Below are positions 30,229 through 44,841 of a stretch of 64,000 bases of DNA, one piece after another. Within the stretch, counting starts at the first letter, position 1. Every line of letters starts with the position of its first letter. Source of the stretch: Isoetes taiwanensis (taxonomy: Eukaryota > Streptophyta > Lycopodiopsida > Isoetales > Isoetaceae); the NCBI GenBank assembly GCA_021234155.1, contig JAJEKV010000149.1:822956-886955 (forward strand), in the 5' to 3' direction. The position numbers and the translations under genes are program-made. Under the pieces are notes generated by a model. The model ran no database searches. It saw nothing but the letters and a program-made list of their open reading frames with translations, and was not told the origin of the DNA.

Positions 30229-30891
30229 CATGGAATAAATTACTACTCCTATATTTTAGTGTAGCCAAACTAGGTTTAGCTAAAACTACCTTCAAATTGG
30301 GGCTAGAAGTTTCTAACACTTGGCTAAACTAAATGGTTTTTCTCCATCACAGTTTCTTGCTTTTGGCTAAACTTTCACAAAATGGAAAGGCAAATATTAG
30401 CCATCACGATAGTAATTTATAAAAATCCAAGCATTTTGGCAAAGACATTGAATTTATTGTAAATACATAAATCAAGATACAAAATACATGAACATGTTCA
30501 AAAACCTAAAAAAAGAAAGGGACTACATTGTTCCTTTTCCTCTAATGCTTCAACTTTGTACTTAGAACAAAAGAGAAAGTGGAAAAAAAGGGAAAAATAT
30601 AAACCCTATTTGAAATTTCTTAACGCTAATACATACATTGGTGTTGAATTTCTGCTAATCTACCCATTTTTTCAAGCCCACTTATCTTTTAGATTTAGCT
30701 AATCGATGTCGCGGATATGTCCGGAGATAAAGGTTTGGCTATTCAACCTCAAAACTCACTTTAAGGCAAAAAAAATTGGGCTAAAATTTTTTTTTTGGGC
30801 ATTTTTTTCCATTTACTTTAGCCGCTTTTTCTTGGCAAAACTGCTACAAAATAGCCATTTGGCTAACCTTAGTCAAGTATTTTATTCCATG
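30229..30891. mobile_element. Non-autonomous hAT-like element (663 bp) inside LINE copy 1
   Basis: The element begins CATGGAATAAAT and ends TTTTATTCCATG, an inverted repeat of 11 to 12 bp. It is flanked by an 8-bp direct duplication, AGGCCATA (30221-30228 and 30892-30899). LINE copy 3 has the uninterrupted site at about 45931-45955, which confirms the insertion. Eight-bp duplications and a CA start are typical of hAT transposons. The motif TTGGCTAA or TTAGCCAAA recurs in both subterminal parts, as expected for transposase-binding sites. Its frames are short and encode no transposase. Confidence 0.85.
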
Positions 30892-30899
30892 AGGCCATA

Positions 30900-32330
30900 A
30901 GCATCAGCAGCCTTTGCCATTAGCCAATCTTTTGAGTCCCTCCCTAACATCCTCTATAGTAAAAATAAGCATATCACCATATTGCACATCTTTTTCTCAT
31001 TATCTTAGCCTCCACCCCCAGACATTATACAACTTTTGCATATGTGCCATAAGCCGCCCACCTTTCAGCCCACACCCTTATGTTTCAAAGGTTTAAGTCC
31101 TGCTCCAAAATTTCTTTGGGTCAACCAACAGCTTCTCCTACCATTTTCTCTCAGGTTTGTGGTGCGTGTATGCCCGCTTTTGTTTTGATCAACTTAACAT
31201 ATACCTTTCTTTTCTCGTTTTTATCCACCCCTTTGTGCTGATTTGAATCTTAGCCATTGTTGTTTACATTCTCAGATCAAACCAGCCATTACATGGTAGT
31301 CCCATTCGTTGATCTGGGATACAAAACATTCATCCACCGATTCGAGCAATATCTTTAGTCAATGCATCACTATATCATGTATTGTGACAGCCATGTATAA
31401 GATAACATTTTCTCGATTGCACATTTTATCAGACGCTTGCTTTATTGTAATTGGGATGAACCCATTTGCTGTTGGCCACACGCTTCTGCCGCACATGCTG
31501 CCATTGCACACGGATTGTAATGAATATTGGCACATGATCCTAATTTTCATTTTCATCACCAATATATAGGCCAATAATCTGCTCTCGCAGAAGGAAGGTT
31601 TAGCAATTATATAATCTACTACGCTTGCATTTTTACAAGTTTATTTACCTAAACCGGTATCTATCCGTACATTAAAATTACCATAGTAAACCCACGCACA
31701 AGTGCAAGACATGGCTTCCCGAGGAGTTGGCCATTTCACCCTCATTATCCGATACCCGCTCCATCCAGCTTGTCTTTAGTTCATCTCAGATCCAACATTT
31801 CCAACCACTCGCCCCATCCGGACCGACCATGGTCGCTTGATGATATCCAAGATTTACACATTAAGGTCTCCCAAATAAAAAATTTCACCGCCAAACTCAA
31901 TGCTAGTATGTCCTGCTCCAAATGAAAGAAAGGGTCGCCTTTATCCGTGATTCCCCTGTTATAAACAGTGTGACTCCCTTTGGTGGAAGTAGCAACCCGC
32001 CACATATAGTGTCCCACTCCTGCCGGGTAATCCAATCCAAATGTATTGTGCGGATGATATGTATCAACACCTCCACTGCATGTGTTATTTCGTTTCTAGC
32101 ATAACAAGCAATGCCTCCTGACCTTTTAGCTTCCATCCTTTATTATTCCACAAATAGTGTAGTAATTTAAAACCACATATATCCGAAGGCCCTTCTCTTC
32201 ATGTTCACATGTTTCCAAAAAGAAAATTATATCTATGTCTTTTAACGTATCTATTATAGTACATATCTTACTATGCTTTAAAGTATCTATATTCCAGTAG
32301 ACTAACCTGGCGGTCGCTATTTCCTATGCC
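30900..32330 (-). pseudogene. LINE copy 1 ORF2, endonuclease and linker
   Basis: Homologous to 45950-47390 in copy 3. Recognisable pieces include GGIACYARNEITHAVEVLIH and WITRQEWDTICGGLLLP (32136-31903), as in the AP-endonuclease-like domain of LINE ORF2, and the downstream MDYPAGVGHYMWR alternative frame. The endonuclease nicks target DNA to prime reverse transcription. It is broken by several frame changes here. Confidence 0.7.
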
Positions 32331-33600
32331 TCTTCTACCACCGCTTTTCCACCTCTCCAAAGAAGCACATGTTTTCCACCGCCGAGCCGCCATCCTTGAG
32401 ATACCTTCCTTCCTTTGCTGAAATTGGGATTTAGTTAAATCATCATTAAACCATATATATTTGCTTTTAAGCAATGCTCGCTTTCGCATAACCTCGTGGT
32501 CTTAGCCTCTTTGCTTGCACATTTCACCAAAAATGTTTTTGTTCCATCGCCTCTTCTTCCCAATCCGATATGCATCTAAAATATCCACCCCGACTCGCAT
32601 GTTTGTCCGAAGAAAATTTTTTCTAACAAAGACTAGTGTTCTCATTCTCCTCTTTCCGTAACCCCGATATTCTGAAATTATTTGCTTTCATTTCCTCTCA
32701 TGCATGTCACCTAGTCTGCTCCATTTTCATTCAAGATATCTATGGCTTCTTGAAAACCTTCATTGTCGCTATACACAACATCCGTTATCCGATTCAGTCA
32801 TTATAGGTGCCGCCCGACATGTTTGCTAGTTGTTGCTTCAGCCTCGAATTTTCGTTTTTAGGAATACGTAGACTCACTAATACCTTGTAAAGCTTCAACA
32901 TTTGTGCCCGATGTGTTGTCGCTTCTTTCCTTGCTTGCTCGGGCCTTCCTTCCTTTGATTGCTCCATTGAATCTAATATCTTCATCATTACCGTGGAGCA
33001 ATTGTCCAACCACTATTTCTCCTCCAAGGAGTCCGTAATTTGTCATCGACCCGACCCCGCCGTTGCATCTCCCATCGATTTGATCCCCCCCTAACCATGG
33101 TATCCCGCCTGTGGCATGCCCCTCGGCCTTTATTTGCTATATTTGAGGCACAAAGTGGTTTAAGAAGCCGTAAGAATTGAATGGTGCGGTGTATAGACGA
33201 TTTCATCCCCGCTCCATCTGGGTTCTTTCTCGTGCATAGACCTTTCTCAATTTGTCACCGGAGTTGGGGCCACAAAATATCGATATTCCCGTTGTTGATA
33301 CCTACTAAAGCCGCCATCAACTCGCTTCCATCTATTTTTGCCTCTATTGTCTGGTATTTGGCTTTTGCAGGGGGGTAGAATTCGCAAGCAGCGTTTCCTT
33401 GGGTCGCCCACCAGAAGTGAGATCAATCAAGACCAAATCGCCCGAGGAGTCTACATCGACTCCCATCCTCACCTGCTTATCCTAGTATTTTTTCCTTCTC
33501 ACCATTTGATGTTTTTAATTCAAATTTCTTGGGACTGGCCAGATCCGCTTTTGTCGCCAAGCATAGTTGGCAAGTGCAGCCACTCTTCTCACCCACTAGC
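32271..33600 (-). pseudogene. LINE copy 1 ORF1 remnant
   Basis: Collinear with the better-preserved ORF1 of copy 3 (47393-48640). Recognisable pieces are RALLKSKYIWFNDDLTKSQF (32489) and a heptad-like helix. The same TAG codon in the context CCTCAAATATAGCAAATAA lies at about 33130-33150 on -. Most CAG/CTG sites of copy 3 are changed here, which explains the loss of frame. Confidence 0.7.
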
Positions 33601-33640
33601 CTTCTCTCGAAGTCCCTTTTAGGTTTTATACATCATATAT

Positions 33641-36264
<2,624 letters not shown>

Positions 36265-36699
36265 GTTGGCCACATGGGGGTTGAGAGATAATTTGAGAGA
36301 TGGGGAGAGATGGGAGATGGCGAGAGATGAAGGGAAACAAGATTGCATATTAAACGAGAGCAAATCATTGAAACGGGAGCAAAAGGAATATTCCTCAAAG
36401 ATTCCCTTTTTTTTCAAAAAAAGAGCTAAAATGAGGTAAAAAAAATTATTTTGGTCATAAAATTGCATTTTGACCCCCCCAAAATCACTCATTTTTTTGT
36501 GCAAAGAGAAAATTGACTATGTCAAAGTGACACTTTTCCTAACAGTTAGAATTTACCTGAAGTGTGTTTTTAGAGAAAACCACTAATTTAAGTGTACATC
36601 CTACACAATATTTTGTTAGCTCGGATTATATTCCAGAAATGATACTTTTAGATTAGAATGAACCATTTTTTAATGATATAATATTTTTAAGTACCAAAA

Positions 36700-36850
36700 T
36701 TGTAATCCGGAATACGCTCTTGCTATTCGAGGATAACAGAAGTGTATTCCGGAATACATTTTTGCTTTTCTTGAAAGTCAAAGTGTATTCCAGAATACAC
36801 TTTTGGTTTTGCTCGAAATCCAAAGTGTATTCTGGAATACACTTTTGCTG
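36700..36850. repeat. Left subterminal array of a palindromic motif
   Basis: The near-perfect palindrome AAGTGTATTCCAGAATACACTT, or variants (TATTCCGGAATACA, TATTCTGGAATACA), appears about every 40 bp at roughly 36707, 36741, 36780 and 36820. More degenerate copies lie near 36622 and 37174-37210. Similar motifs lie at the other end of the element, so these may be binding sites for its transposase. Confidence 0.75.
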
Positions 36851-38865
36851 TACAAGTTTTTGAGACTCAACAATGATCTTGCAATTTTCCGGGTTTTCTG
36901 GGTTTTCGGCACCATGCAATTTTTTTATTTCTATTGATTTGAATGACCTTGCGATTTTTTTTTGTTTTTATGAGGGGATACATGAACAAAGTTCTAAATA
37001 ATGAAAAGATAAGTAAAAGGGAAAAACAAACCAACAACCTTTCAATTTTGAGAAGCTTTCAATTTTTCTTAAAAGAGGGAAATGTATTGAGGATACTGGA
37101 TTGTGGTTAAAGAAAAAAGTGGGTTACCGGATCGCCGCTCAAAAAAAGTGGGATATCGATCGTGGTTCAAAAAAAAAACAGAATGTATTCCTAATACGCT
37201 TTGTATTCCGTAATAGGTTTTTTTTCAGGGGATAGAGACGGTTTTTTCTCGCAGAATTTGTTCTACGATCTTTCTATAGGAACCACGAGCTCCCCGCTTT
37301 CAAGGTGGCCATGGCTTTGGTATGGGTTTTACCTACATGGTGAGCTAGGGCTACCGCTACAACAATTAAACAAGGACACAAATATTTTTACATCGGTTTC
37401 TCGCTACCATGTCGAATTCCCGATCCCCGACTCCATATCGCCTCCCTTAGATGCGATTTTTGCCATACCCGACCTGCAAAGACCTCTCCCGGCGGGTGAT
37501 CTTTGTGTCCGCAATGGAGGTCTATCAAAAATGGGTGATCTTTGAACAGTCTTTGCTTCAAGGTCTTCCTCAATGTCTTTGTCAAAACGGGTCCAAGCAA
37601 GGGAAGTCAAGCAAAGTCTCAAAACAGTGATCTTTGAACATCATTGTCTTTTGATTCTTTGTCTGCTGATTGCACTTTCACAAATAGGTAGCACAAATTG
37701 TTTCTTTTGTCGCTTGATTTGCACCTAAGATTCCATGGCTTTTTTTCTCAGAGGGATCGCCTAAGATTCCATGGCGTTTTTCTCAAGATGGACAAAAAGT
37801 TCATTTGATTCAGAGGGGGCAAAGTTCATTTGATTCAGAGAGGGCATTACAACCAGATTCTTATCCTTAGTGATCTTCCAAGGCTTCCATCTTCCCCCAC
37901 ACTTCAGGTATAATTTATGTCCCCGACACTTTTTTTTGTTTGCATTAGCCATCTTTCCCCTTAAACCGTATGTTATTTGCATCAAACTAATTGTGTGGCA
38001 TGGTTTTTACAAACTTAAGTTCGAAATGGATCAAGGCTCGCTTTCTCACCTATTTGCATTTAAGCATTTCATTTGATATCATTTGCCATTATCCGCAGAA
38101 CCAACAAGCATAACCAACAAGCGTGCATTGTCGCTTGACATCGGGCTGTCATGTTGTCGCTTCGCCTTCGCTTTTGCATCATCCTTCATCCTCTTACATG
38201 TTCTATGTTTTCTATCTAAACTATGCAGCTCTTACTTTATTTCACCTTTCTCGATTTCTACAATTGCTAGAGTATCTACTGGGTCTATCTATTTTATCTT
38301 CATATCCTCTTACACTTCTCTTGCAAATCACAAGATCCAATCTAGGCAAGATCAACAATTTTTTGCAAGATGTAACCGTAATTATCATGTCAAATGGAAA
38401 TGTAACTTGTGCATTGTATTTCACATCCTTCTTAGTACACATAGCTTATAAAACCTTCTAAGCTTGTAAATATAGAATTTTATTTCTTGTTGCAGGGAAT
38501 GTTTTTTAACCTTGTGAACATAATGTGACATGGATTTGTCTTTCATTTTTACAGAGAAGCAGGAGATGGATTCTTCTAAAATGCAACAAATGTGCTTATT
38601 CTATTTTATAATTTTCGTGATTTACATATGTTGGTTCAGGATGCTGGTTTTGTTGGTTTTTGATGTTGCTGCACCTTTTTCTCTTTGTTATTTGGGCCAG
38701 GGCATGGGAGGCCACAGCCAGACAGTTCTGGATATCAAAGACTTGAGTTTTTGGGTGCTCTGATCTCCAATCAGAGCATCATAGCTCTAGGGATCATTAT
38801 TTTCATGTGGCATCATTGTAGGCATTATTGTCTTCGTTGTTTTTGTGTCCTTGGTTGAGAACAGG

Positions 38866-38985
38866 CATCATTGTTTTCATGTTGTTCTTTGGGTCATTAC
38901 CATGGACTACCATGGTGAGAACATGCATCATTGTTTTCATGTTGTTCTTTGGGTCATTACCATGGAGTACCATGGTGAAACTGAG
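38866..38985. repeat. Two-copy tandem repeat, about 60-bp unit, inside the 4.2-kb element
   Basis: CATCATTGTTTTCATGTTGT, then TCTTTGGGTCATTACCATGG, occurs twice, starting near 38867 and 38927, with almost no differences. Each unit also holds a small palindrome (ACCATGG/CCATGGT). Confidence 0.9.
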
Positions 38986-39379
38986 AAATAATTTGCTGTG
39001 GCCAATCCTGCTATGAAGCCACAATCAGGCCAACGCTTTAAAGACGATGAATATGTTTTCAGAAAGGCTTATGTACATGTCCTTAAAATAAAGTTTTAAT
39101 GGGGAGAGATGCAAACCCACTAAGCTGTGTAATGGAAAGCCACTTTGGCCAGAACTTAGAGATTAAAAAGTACCATTCCAGTGGAAAATGAGTACGCCAA
39201 ACCTAAACCTAAAAGTTAATGTAATGCAAAATCTTTGAATATCAAAGATGTTTTGATCTCGCTTTTTCTCCTTCCTTTCATTTTACAGTTTACATCTTAA
39301 TACTAGGTACAAATATGCCAACAATAACTTATTCGAGGTACAAACATGCCACATGTTTTTATTGAATGTTCGTACATAC

Positions 39380-39482
39380 CCATCTTTCCCTGCATATCAC
39401 CATAGGCATACAGTTCTATATCCATGTATCTTCCTTTCACAATGCATATCATCATAGGCACATAGTTCTATATCCATGATCC
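39380..39482. repeat. Two-copy tandem repeat, about 53-bp unit
   Basis: GCATATCACCATAGGCATAC then AGTTCTATATCCATG recurs as GCATATCATCATAGGCACAT then AGTTCTATATCCATG. Confidence 0.8.
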
Positions 39483-39859
39483 TTTCTGTAAAAGGAGCAT
39501 GAAATAAACTAGTACTTTTGATGGGCTTAATGACTTTCTATATCAACATCTCTCTTCCCTTTTTGCACAAAGACAAGGAAATAACATCAAGAATGACCGA
39601 GACTTTTGAATATCTCAGTTCACATTAAGTTTCCATCCATTCTTCAATACATTCTTCAGTTCACATTAAGTCTCCACCCATTTTGAGAATGCAGATGACA
39701 TTTTGACAGTGTGGGGGTGTGTAATTCAAAATATGGCTTTTGATTTGTATTCGAATAGGGTAAGAAATGTCCATGGAATTGCACAAGTAGGCTAGCTCTA
39801 AACCTTAATACATAGGCAAACACGCTGTTTTGGAAAACACGCTTAATTTCTTAGAAAGC

Positions 39860-40050
39860 AAAGATGTATTCCGTATCACACATTTGTTTTCATGAAAGCA
39901 AAAGTGTATTCCGTATCACACATTTGTATTCATGAGTAGTAGTATTCCGTATCACACTTTTGCTTTCTCTAAAAAGCCAAAGTGTATTCTAGAATACACG
40001 CTTGTTTTTAGAAAAGCAAAAGTGTATTCCAGAATACACTTTTGTTTTTA
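39860..40050. repeat. Right subterminal array of the palindromic motif
   Basis: Five units at about 40-bp spacing: three of type TATTCCGTATCACAC (near 39868, 39907 and 39948) and two full palindromes, GTATTCTAGAATAC and GTATTCCAGAATAC (near 39985 and 40025). The units pair with the left array in the same transposon. Confidence 0.75.
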
Positions 40051-41146
40051 CATTTTTTGTTTTATGTGTCCTAGTGTTCATTTATTTACTTGATTATTTT
40101 TTTTGTTTTTTATTCCGCCAATAGAACGTGGAACAAGTTTGATGAAACAACTAAATGTGGAAACTTGGGACGATACTCGGGCCTGTAACGCCCCGACAAG
40201 CGTATTGTTCAATACGCACCAATTAGAGGGTGCCAAATTGATGTACTAAAAAAATTTAAAGAAATAATTATTATTTTTTCTTCTCTATTTTGAAGTTCTT
40301 GATATCTCACTTTTAGAGATTATGTATTCATGTCTACATTTTGCCATTTTCAAGATGTTTCTTTGCACAAAACAAACTTGCCACTTAATGAGGAGCCAAA
40401 ATGAGGGAAAAAAAAAAACTGAACCTTTTAAAATTCTCAAGTTTATCCAAAAAAGGCCAATTTTAAGAGCATGCTGTTTTTTTAAAGGGAATCTTTGAAA
40501 CGGGAGTGCTGCAACACTCCCGTTTAATTTGCAACCGTGTTGGGAGAGTAAAAAATTTGGCTCTCCCTTTGAGAGACAAAACGCCCCTAACTATTGTTAG
40601 AGGGCGTTCCCATTAACCCCCTCGCCTGTTTTATGGTTAGGGGCATAACGGCCGGTTTTTGAGTTTTGGCGCCCGAAAACTCTCCCGGAAATCGAGCCAC
40701 CAATTCCGACCTCTTTAAGAAATGATCCCCTCGTTTTTGATCTCGCCACAAGACCTCCCCGCCCAATTCCGCATTAGGGTGTCGATCGGCCTTTGCAATC
40801 CAAATTCCTTAAGCATTTGCATTAAGATTTCGGTCTCAAAGTTGGAATCCTTCTTGTAAATTTCTGATTTTAATTGTGTTCAAGAAGTAATTTATCACAA
40901 ATTCTGTTAAACAGACTAAATCATGACTAGAGCTTCTAGATCTGCTTTTCCAAAGAATCTTACAAACCCTTTGTGCCCCTAGAACCGGTGAAATTGCCTT
41001 CTAAGAGGCCAAGAAGATGATCGGTCAAATTCCGACCGATGCATTGCGTATCAGCTCTCACCTTTGAAGGTGCAAAGGATTGCAACCGAGGAAGCGTAAA
41101 AAAGGCAAGGGTTCCAAATCCCGTGAGTCGATGCCCCCGATAATTT

Positions 41147-42195
41147 TTGGCCTTGATTGTTCATGGAAGTGATGTCGATGCCATTCAAAGCAAGAAAAGA
41201 AAGCGCCCCGTTGATTGGTCCGATAATGCAATTGGCACAATGCTTTCCTTGATGAAAGAATATAAAGTGCATAATAATGGAAACATTAATCTGGTCCAGC
41301 CACTGGAGAGAGATCATGATAAAACTTCGACATTCAAGAGAGGGCTTAGAAGATTTAAGGCAATTGAGAAACAAATGGGATAAATTGCATTAAATTTAGG
41401 GATGAAAAGAAGCTTCAAACAGATCGAGCGTAACCTTCGAAGTTGGCCATGGTTTGAAGTCATGGAAGATTTAAAGCACGCATGCACTAATGAGAGAGAC
41501 AACATACCCGGTGGTGGAGATGATGGATCTTTTGGTCCCTTTGAGGCATTTCAAGAAGCCGATATGTTCACAAATGAATTTATGTCTCGTGCATTCTATG
41601 AGACAATTGGCAATCAAGCTTCATTTGTCGAAGAGGAATTTGTGAATGTTGAGAATGTGAATGTTGAGAACAATGGTGGTGTTCCCCGCCAAATTCCATA
41701 CAAATTCAATTGGCAATGGCGAAGGACACTTGTAGTGCTCGAAAGAAAATGGTGGAAAGAGACTCCAAGTGGTCGCAAATATTTCGATACAAGCCCAAGA
41801 TCTGGCCGCTTGCAATAACCCAGAGTTTATGGGAAGCCAACAACCAAAAGAAGATCTCGAAGTTCATATAGATGAAGATATTGCAAAGTATATCTAAAAT
41901 GGCAAACAGCTTTGGGGAAAATGAAGCAAGGAAATTGGAGTTCATGAGGGAGGATTCTCGTGAAGAAGGCGAATTGATCAAAGAATTAGAGACAATGAGA
42001 TCAACTAATAGCTTGAAAATTGCTGAATCAATGGCCACCATGACACAAAAGCATTTGTCGATGACAAAAGATACCCTCCGAGATTGCCAAGCTTGCTTCA
42101 TCGAAATCAAATTCCGAATTGAGGTATTTCGAGGTTTGTCACCTATCAATTCTCAGACTGCTTTTTCTCGCTATTCCAGAATACTGCTACATTAA
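41147..42195 (+). pseudogene. Harbinger A Myb/trihelix-like DNA-binding protein, frameshifted
   Basis: Three successive + frames (41147-41383, 41402-41818, 41872-42195) form one protein. It has a Myb/SANT-like domain (KRKRPVDWSDNAIGTMLSLM and on), a basic segment that in element B reads QLRNKWDKLQIKFRDEKEAS, and WPWFEVMEDLKHA. An acidic middle part with VNVENVNVENNGG follows, and then a coiled-coil tail (KMANSFGENEARKLEFMRED). In PIF/Harbinger elements this partner binds the transposon ends and helps bring in the transposase. The break after residue 78 comes from a missing AG inside a GCAG that is intact in element B, so it may be a consensus error. The gene runs towards the transposase on the other strand. 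Confidence 0.75.
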
Positions 42196-43639
42196 TTCTG
42201 CTATTTTGAGATTCCGAAGTTGCTGTTTGTCTCATATTGTCTCATGTGATGTAATTGGTAGGTCATTTTCAATTCCTTAAGAATTTTTCTATTTGCAAAC
42301 CAAGTCGCCCGACATAACAAATCCTCCTATTAGTTCAAATTCAATAACATGCTTGTTATTGGTCCGTAGTATTGGTCTTATTATTCCAATATATGATTTC
42401 GACCATTATAGATTCTCGTCCATTGTACCATCACCCGCCAGAAACACATAAATGCATCCTCATATATTGTGCAACACATTATTTCTTCCTTTTTTCTATT
42501 GAGGAGATGGCAAGGGCTAAGGCGAGGAGGGAGCGCCTCAGATTCGGGCCGCTTGCCATCTCCATCTTCTTCAAGCTCCTCAAGCTCAAGTACCCATGTC
42601 CGGTTTGGTAGTTCAAACTCGCGATGCACAAAGAAAGCAATCGGGCCGAGGAAGATGATCCTTGTTATTTTTTTTTTTTTTTTTTTAACTTATGTTGTTT
42701 TAAGATGATACAAAATTCTCTCGACTTTCTGCTAAAAATATCCTCTAATATAACCTCCCCAGAAAACATCTTGGCTTACTTCACCGCTTGTAATCCCGTG
42801 GCTTTTTGGTAGCACAACTTTGTAAATTACAAAGACTTACCTAAATGAAAGTTTTTTATGTGAAAGCGCATCGATGTTGTAATCGATTGTTAGTGTTATT
42901 TTTCGTACTTCCGAAGTTGTTTCGCTTTTTGTTCACGATTGTCTTGCAAGTCATTGTCTTGCACTCTTATAACTGGCTTGACAGTGGATCTTTGAGTTTC
43001 AAAGAATGTTGCTTTACATTTGTGACGTAAAAGCAATGAAACGTAAAAAGCAAATGTTACTTTAGATTTGATACACAAGTTTTCAGAAGGCAAGAAACGT
43101 AAACCCGTACTTTTGAGTTCATTTACTATAAAGTTCACTATTTGTGAAATAATTTGTGCAATGTGATTTAAGTTTGTAGCAAGTTATTAATGTGGATCTT
43201 TAAGTTTGTAGCAATGTTACCGCAAGGTTTGTAAATGTAAAAGCAAGTAAAAAAGGAACAATGTTACTTTAGGCTAGTCAATCACGCTTCAATACCAAGT
43301 AATAGACAATGCCACAATGCACAATGCACTTACAATTCACAATTCACAAAACACAATATGTCCATAATCGAGAGTTTATCATCACCAACCAGAATTCACA
43401 AACTATTTCACATAACCAGAAGTTTATCATCAGCCAACAAGAAATTGAGTTCACAAACAAAGTAATGTGTGTTTAAGTTTGCATCATTTGGTCAAAAGAA
43501 TACTAATGTCCCATTGTTACACAACAGAAAGTGAGAACCAAAAACTTAAAATTATGTACCAAGAATCATGTACCAAGAATTATGTACCAAGAATTTAGCA
43601 AAGACTCAATCTCCATTTACTTGTTCCAAATTCGAATAT

Positions 43640-44580
43640 CACATGTCTAATTTGATCCCCTTCTTTCTTCATCCTTTCTCATAATATTCAATTTCGTGAA
43701 TATCAGTTGCAATGGCAAGTAATCCAGCTTGGAGGTCTTGCATGATACAAAAAATTCCACAAGACACAAGTATAGCATGGATTATTTTGGTCGCTTCTAC
43801 CAATATGGATAGGCAATGCCTTTAAAATTCTGAATTTTTCCTTAATGATACCAAAACCATTTTCTACACACACTCTACCTCCTCAAATCCTTTTATTAAA
43901 TCGCCATAGGCTCCCTTTCCATCGTGGAAAAACTTTAATCGAAATCTTCGAGAGGGATATGTCAATCCCCAAGCAAAGATTTGTGGAATTGTAACAACCA
44001 CCTCCCCGACACACATTTGACCTCGACTAATCTTTTACCCGCCATCCAACAAGAGGGCTCTTGCATAACTGCTTTGGTCGCCAACCTCTTATATAACAAA
44101 CTCTTTTGAATTGATTTGCATCATGCAATGTAACCAGTCCCTATTTACACAAACATTAATAAAGAGTCTTTGGTGAGTAACCACACCTTGCATAAGGTGA
44201 ATGTCTTTGTGCCCGAATAATAGTCATCACCCTTGTCTTTGCTCCATGGTTTTCTCAGACAAATATATATGAGATCCATCAACAAATTCCAAATATATTT
44301 GGTATAATTGCATCTTCAAAATCTTTTGTTTATGTCCAACAATCTTTGACCTGCTGGTAAAGCAATGAACCTCTTGTAAAGCATAGTCTTGATGCCAAAA
44401 CAAGAGCTATTTTTTTTCGTATTTTTCAAGACAAGAGTTTTACCTACATAAAATCTTTGACCTACATGCAAGGGTTTCTCACCGTGTGCTAAGAAATAAA
44501 GCACCATGGCCATCGCTTCCCGGATCAACAGTACCGACAATCAAATTGACAATCACGCCTGGGTCGACCGCCTGATCCTG
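43640..44580 (-). pseudogene. Harbinger A transposase, N-terminally incomplete
   Basis: The - strand piece at 44540-44316 gives MAMVLYFLAHGEKPLHVGQR then FGIKTMLYKRFIALPAGQRL, the helical part before the catalytic domain. Broken frames further down, to about 43640, match the DDE domain of element B. The reading frame upstream of about 44580 is lost at the junction with LINE copy 3. Confidence 0.7.
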
Positions 44581-44618
44581 TGAAAGCAAAGGGCTATGGT
44601 GCTTTATTTCTTAGCACA
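44484..44618. repeat. Inverted 28-bp repeat at the Harbinger A / LINE copy 3 junction
   Basis: GTGTGCTAAGAAATAAAGCA then CCATGGCC (44484-44511) recurs as its reverse complement, with one change, at 44591-44618. The second copy lies exactly where Harbinger homology ends and a few bases before LINE homology begins (about 44624). Confidence 0.85.
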
Positions 44619-44841
44619 TGAATTCTCAATGTTCATCCCCAATTTCACAAGCCACCGCCAATATCTCGCACTAACCCTTCTCTCTCTTTCCTCCATAGCA
44701 AGTCTCTTTGAGGGTATTGCTTGGCATACCATATGGTATTTTGCACATATAGCATAAAAGTCTACAAAGCGCCGGCCTGTGGACATCATCCCACACTCCA
44801 CAAGCATCATGTCATACGGTGTTTGCATCTTCGTCCCTAGC

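Larger units (their letters stand above)
36336..40541. mobile_element. 4.2-kb terminal-inverted-repeat element inserted in Harbinger A
   Basis: The left end (AACAAGATTGCATATTAAAC) and the complement of the right end (AACACGGTTGCAAATTAAAC) match at 17 of 20 positions. Further in, both contain CAAAGATTCCCTTT. GGGA is present on both sides (36332-36335 and 40542-40545). Element B has this locus uninterrupted as AAGGGAGAGTAAAA (48851-48864), which proves an insertion with a GGGA duplication. Two arrays of a palindromic motif lie several hundred bases inside each end (listed separately). Internal frames are short and I recognise no transposase, so the element seems non-autonomous. A 4-bp duplication does not fit the commonest plant superfamilies, and I leave the class open. 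Confidence 0.75.
36265..44590. mobile_element. PIF/Harbinger element A, interrupted by a 4.2-kb element and cut short on the right
   Basis: The left end starts with GTTGGCCACATG (36265-36276), the complement of the right ends of elements C and B. About 60 bases in, it is split by the insertion at 36336-40541. It then continues collinear with element B (48853 onwards) through a Myb-like gene on + and a transposase on -, until homology stops near 44590, beside LINE copy 3. The transposase N terminus and the right terminal repeat are missing. A and B are similar over about 4 kb, with most differences at CAG/CTG sites, so they derive from a recent common source. Confidence 0.8.

Noticed and set aside
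36700-40050. Evenly spaced palindromes as a CRISPR array
   Set aside because: The units are palindromic, degenerate and placed symmetrically at both ends of a plant transposon. The spacers are not unique inserts of constant length and there are no cas genes.
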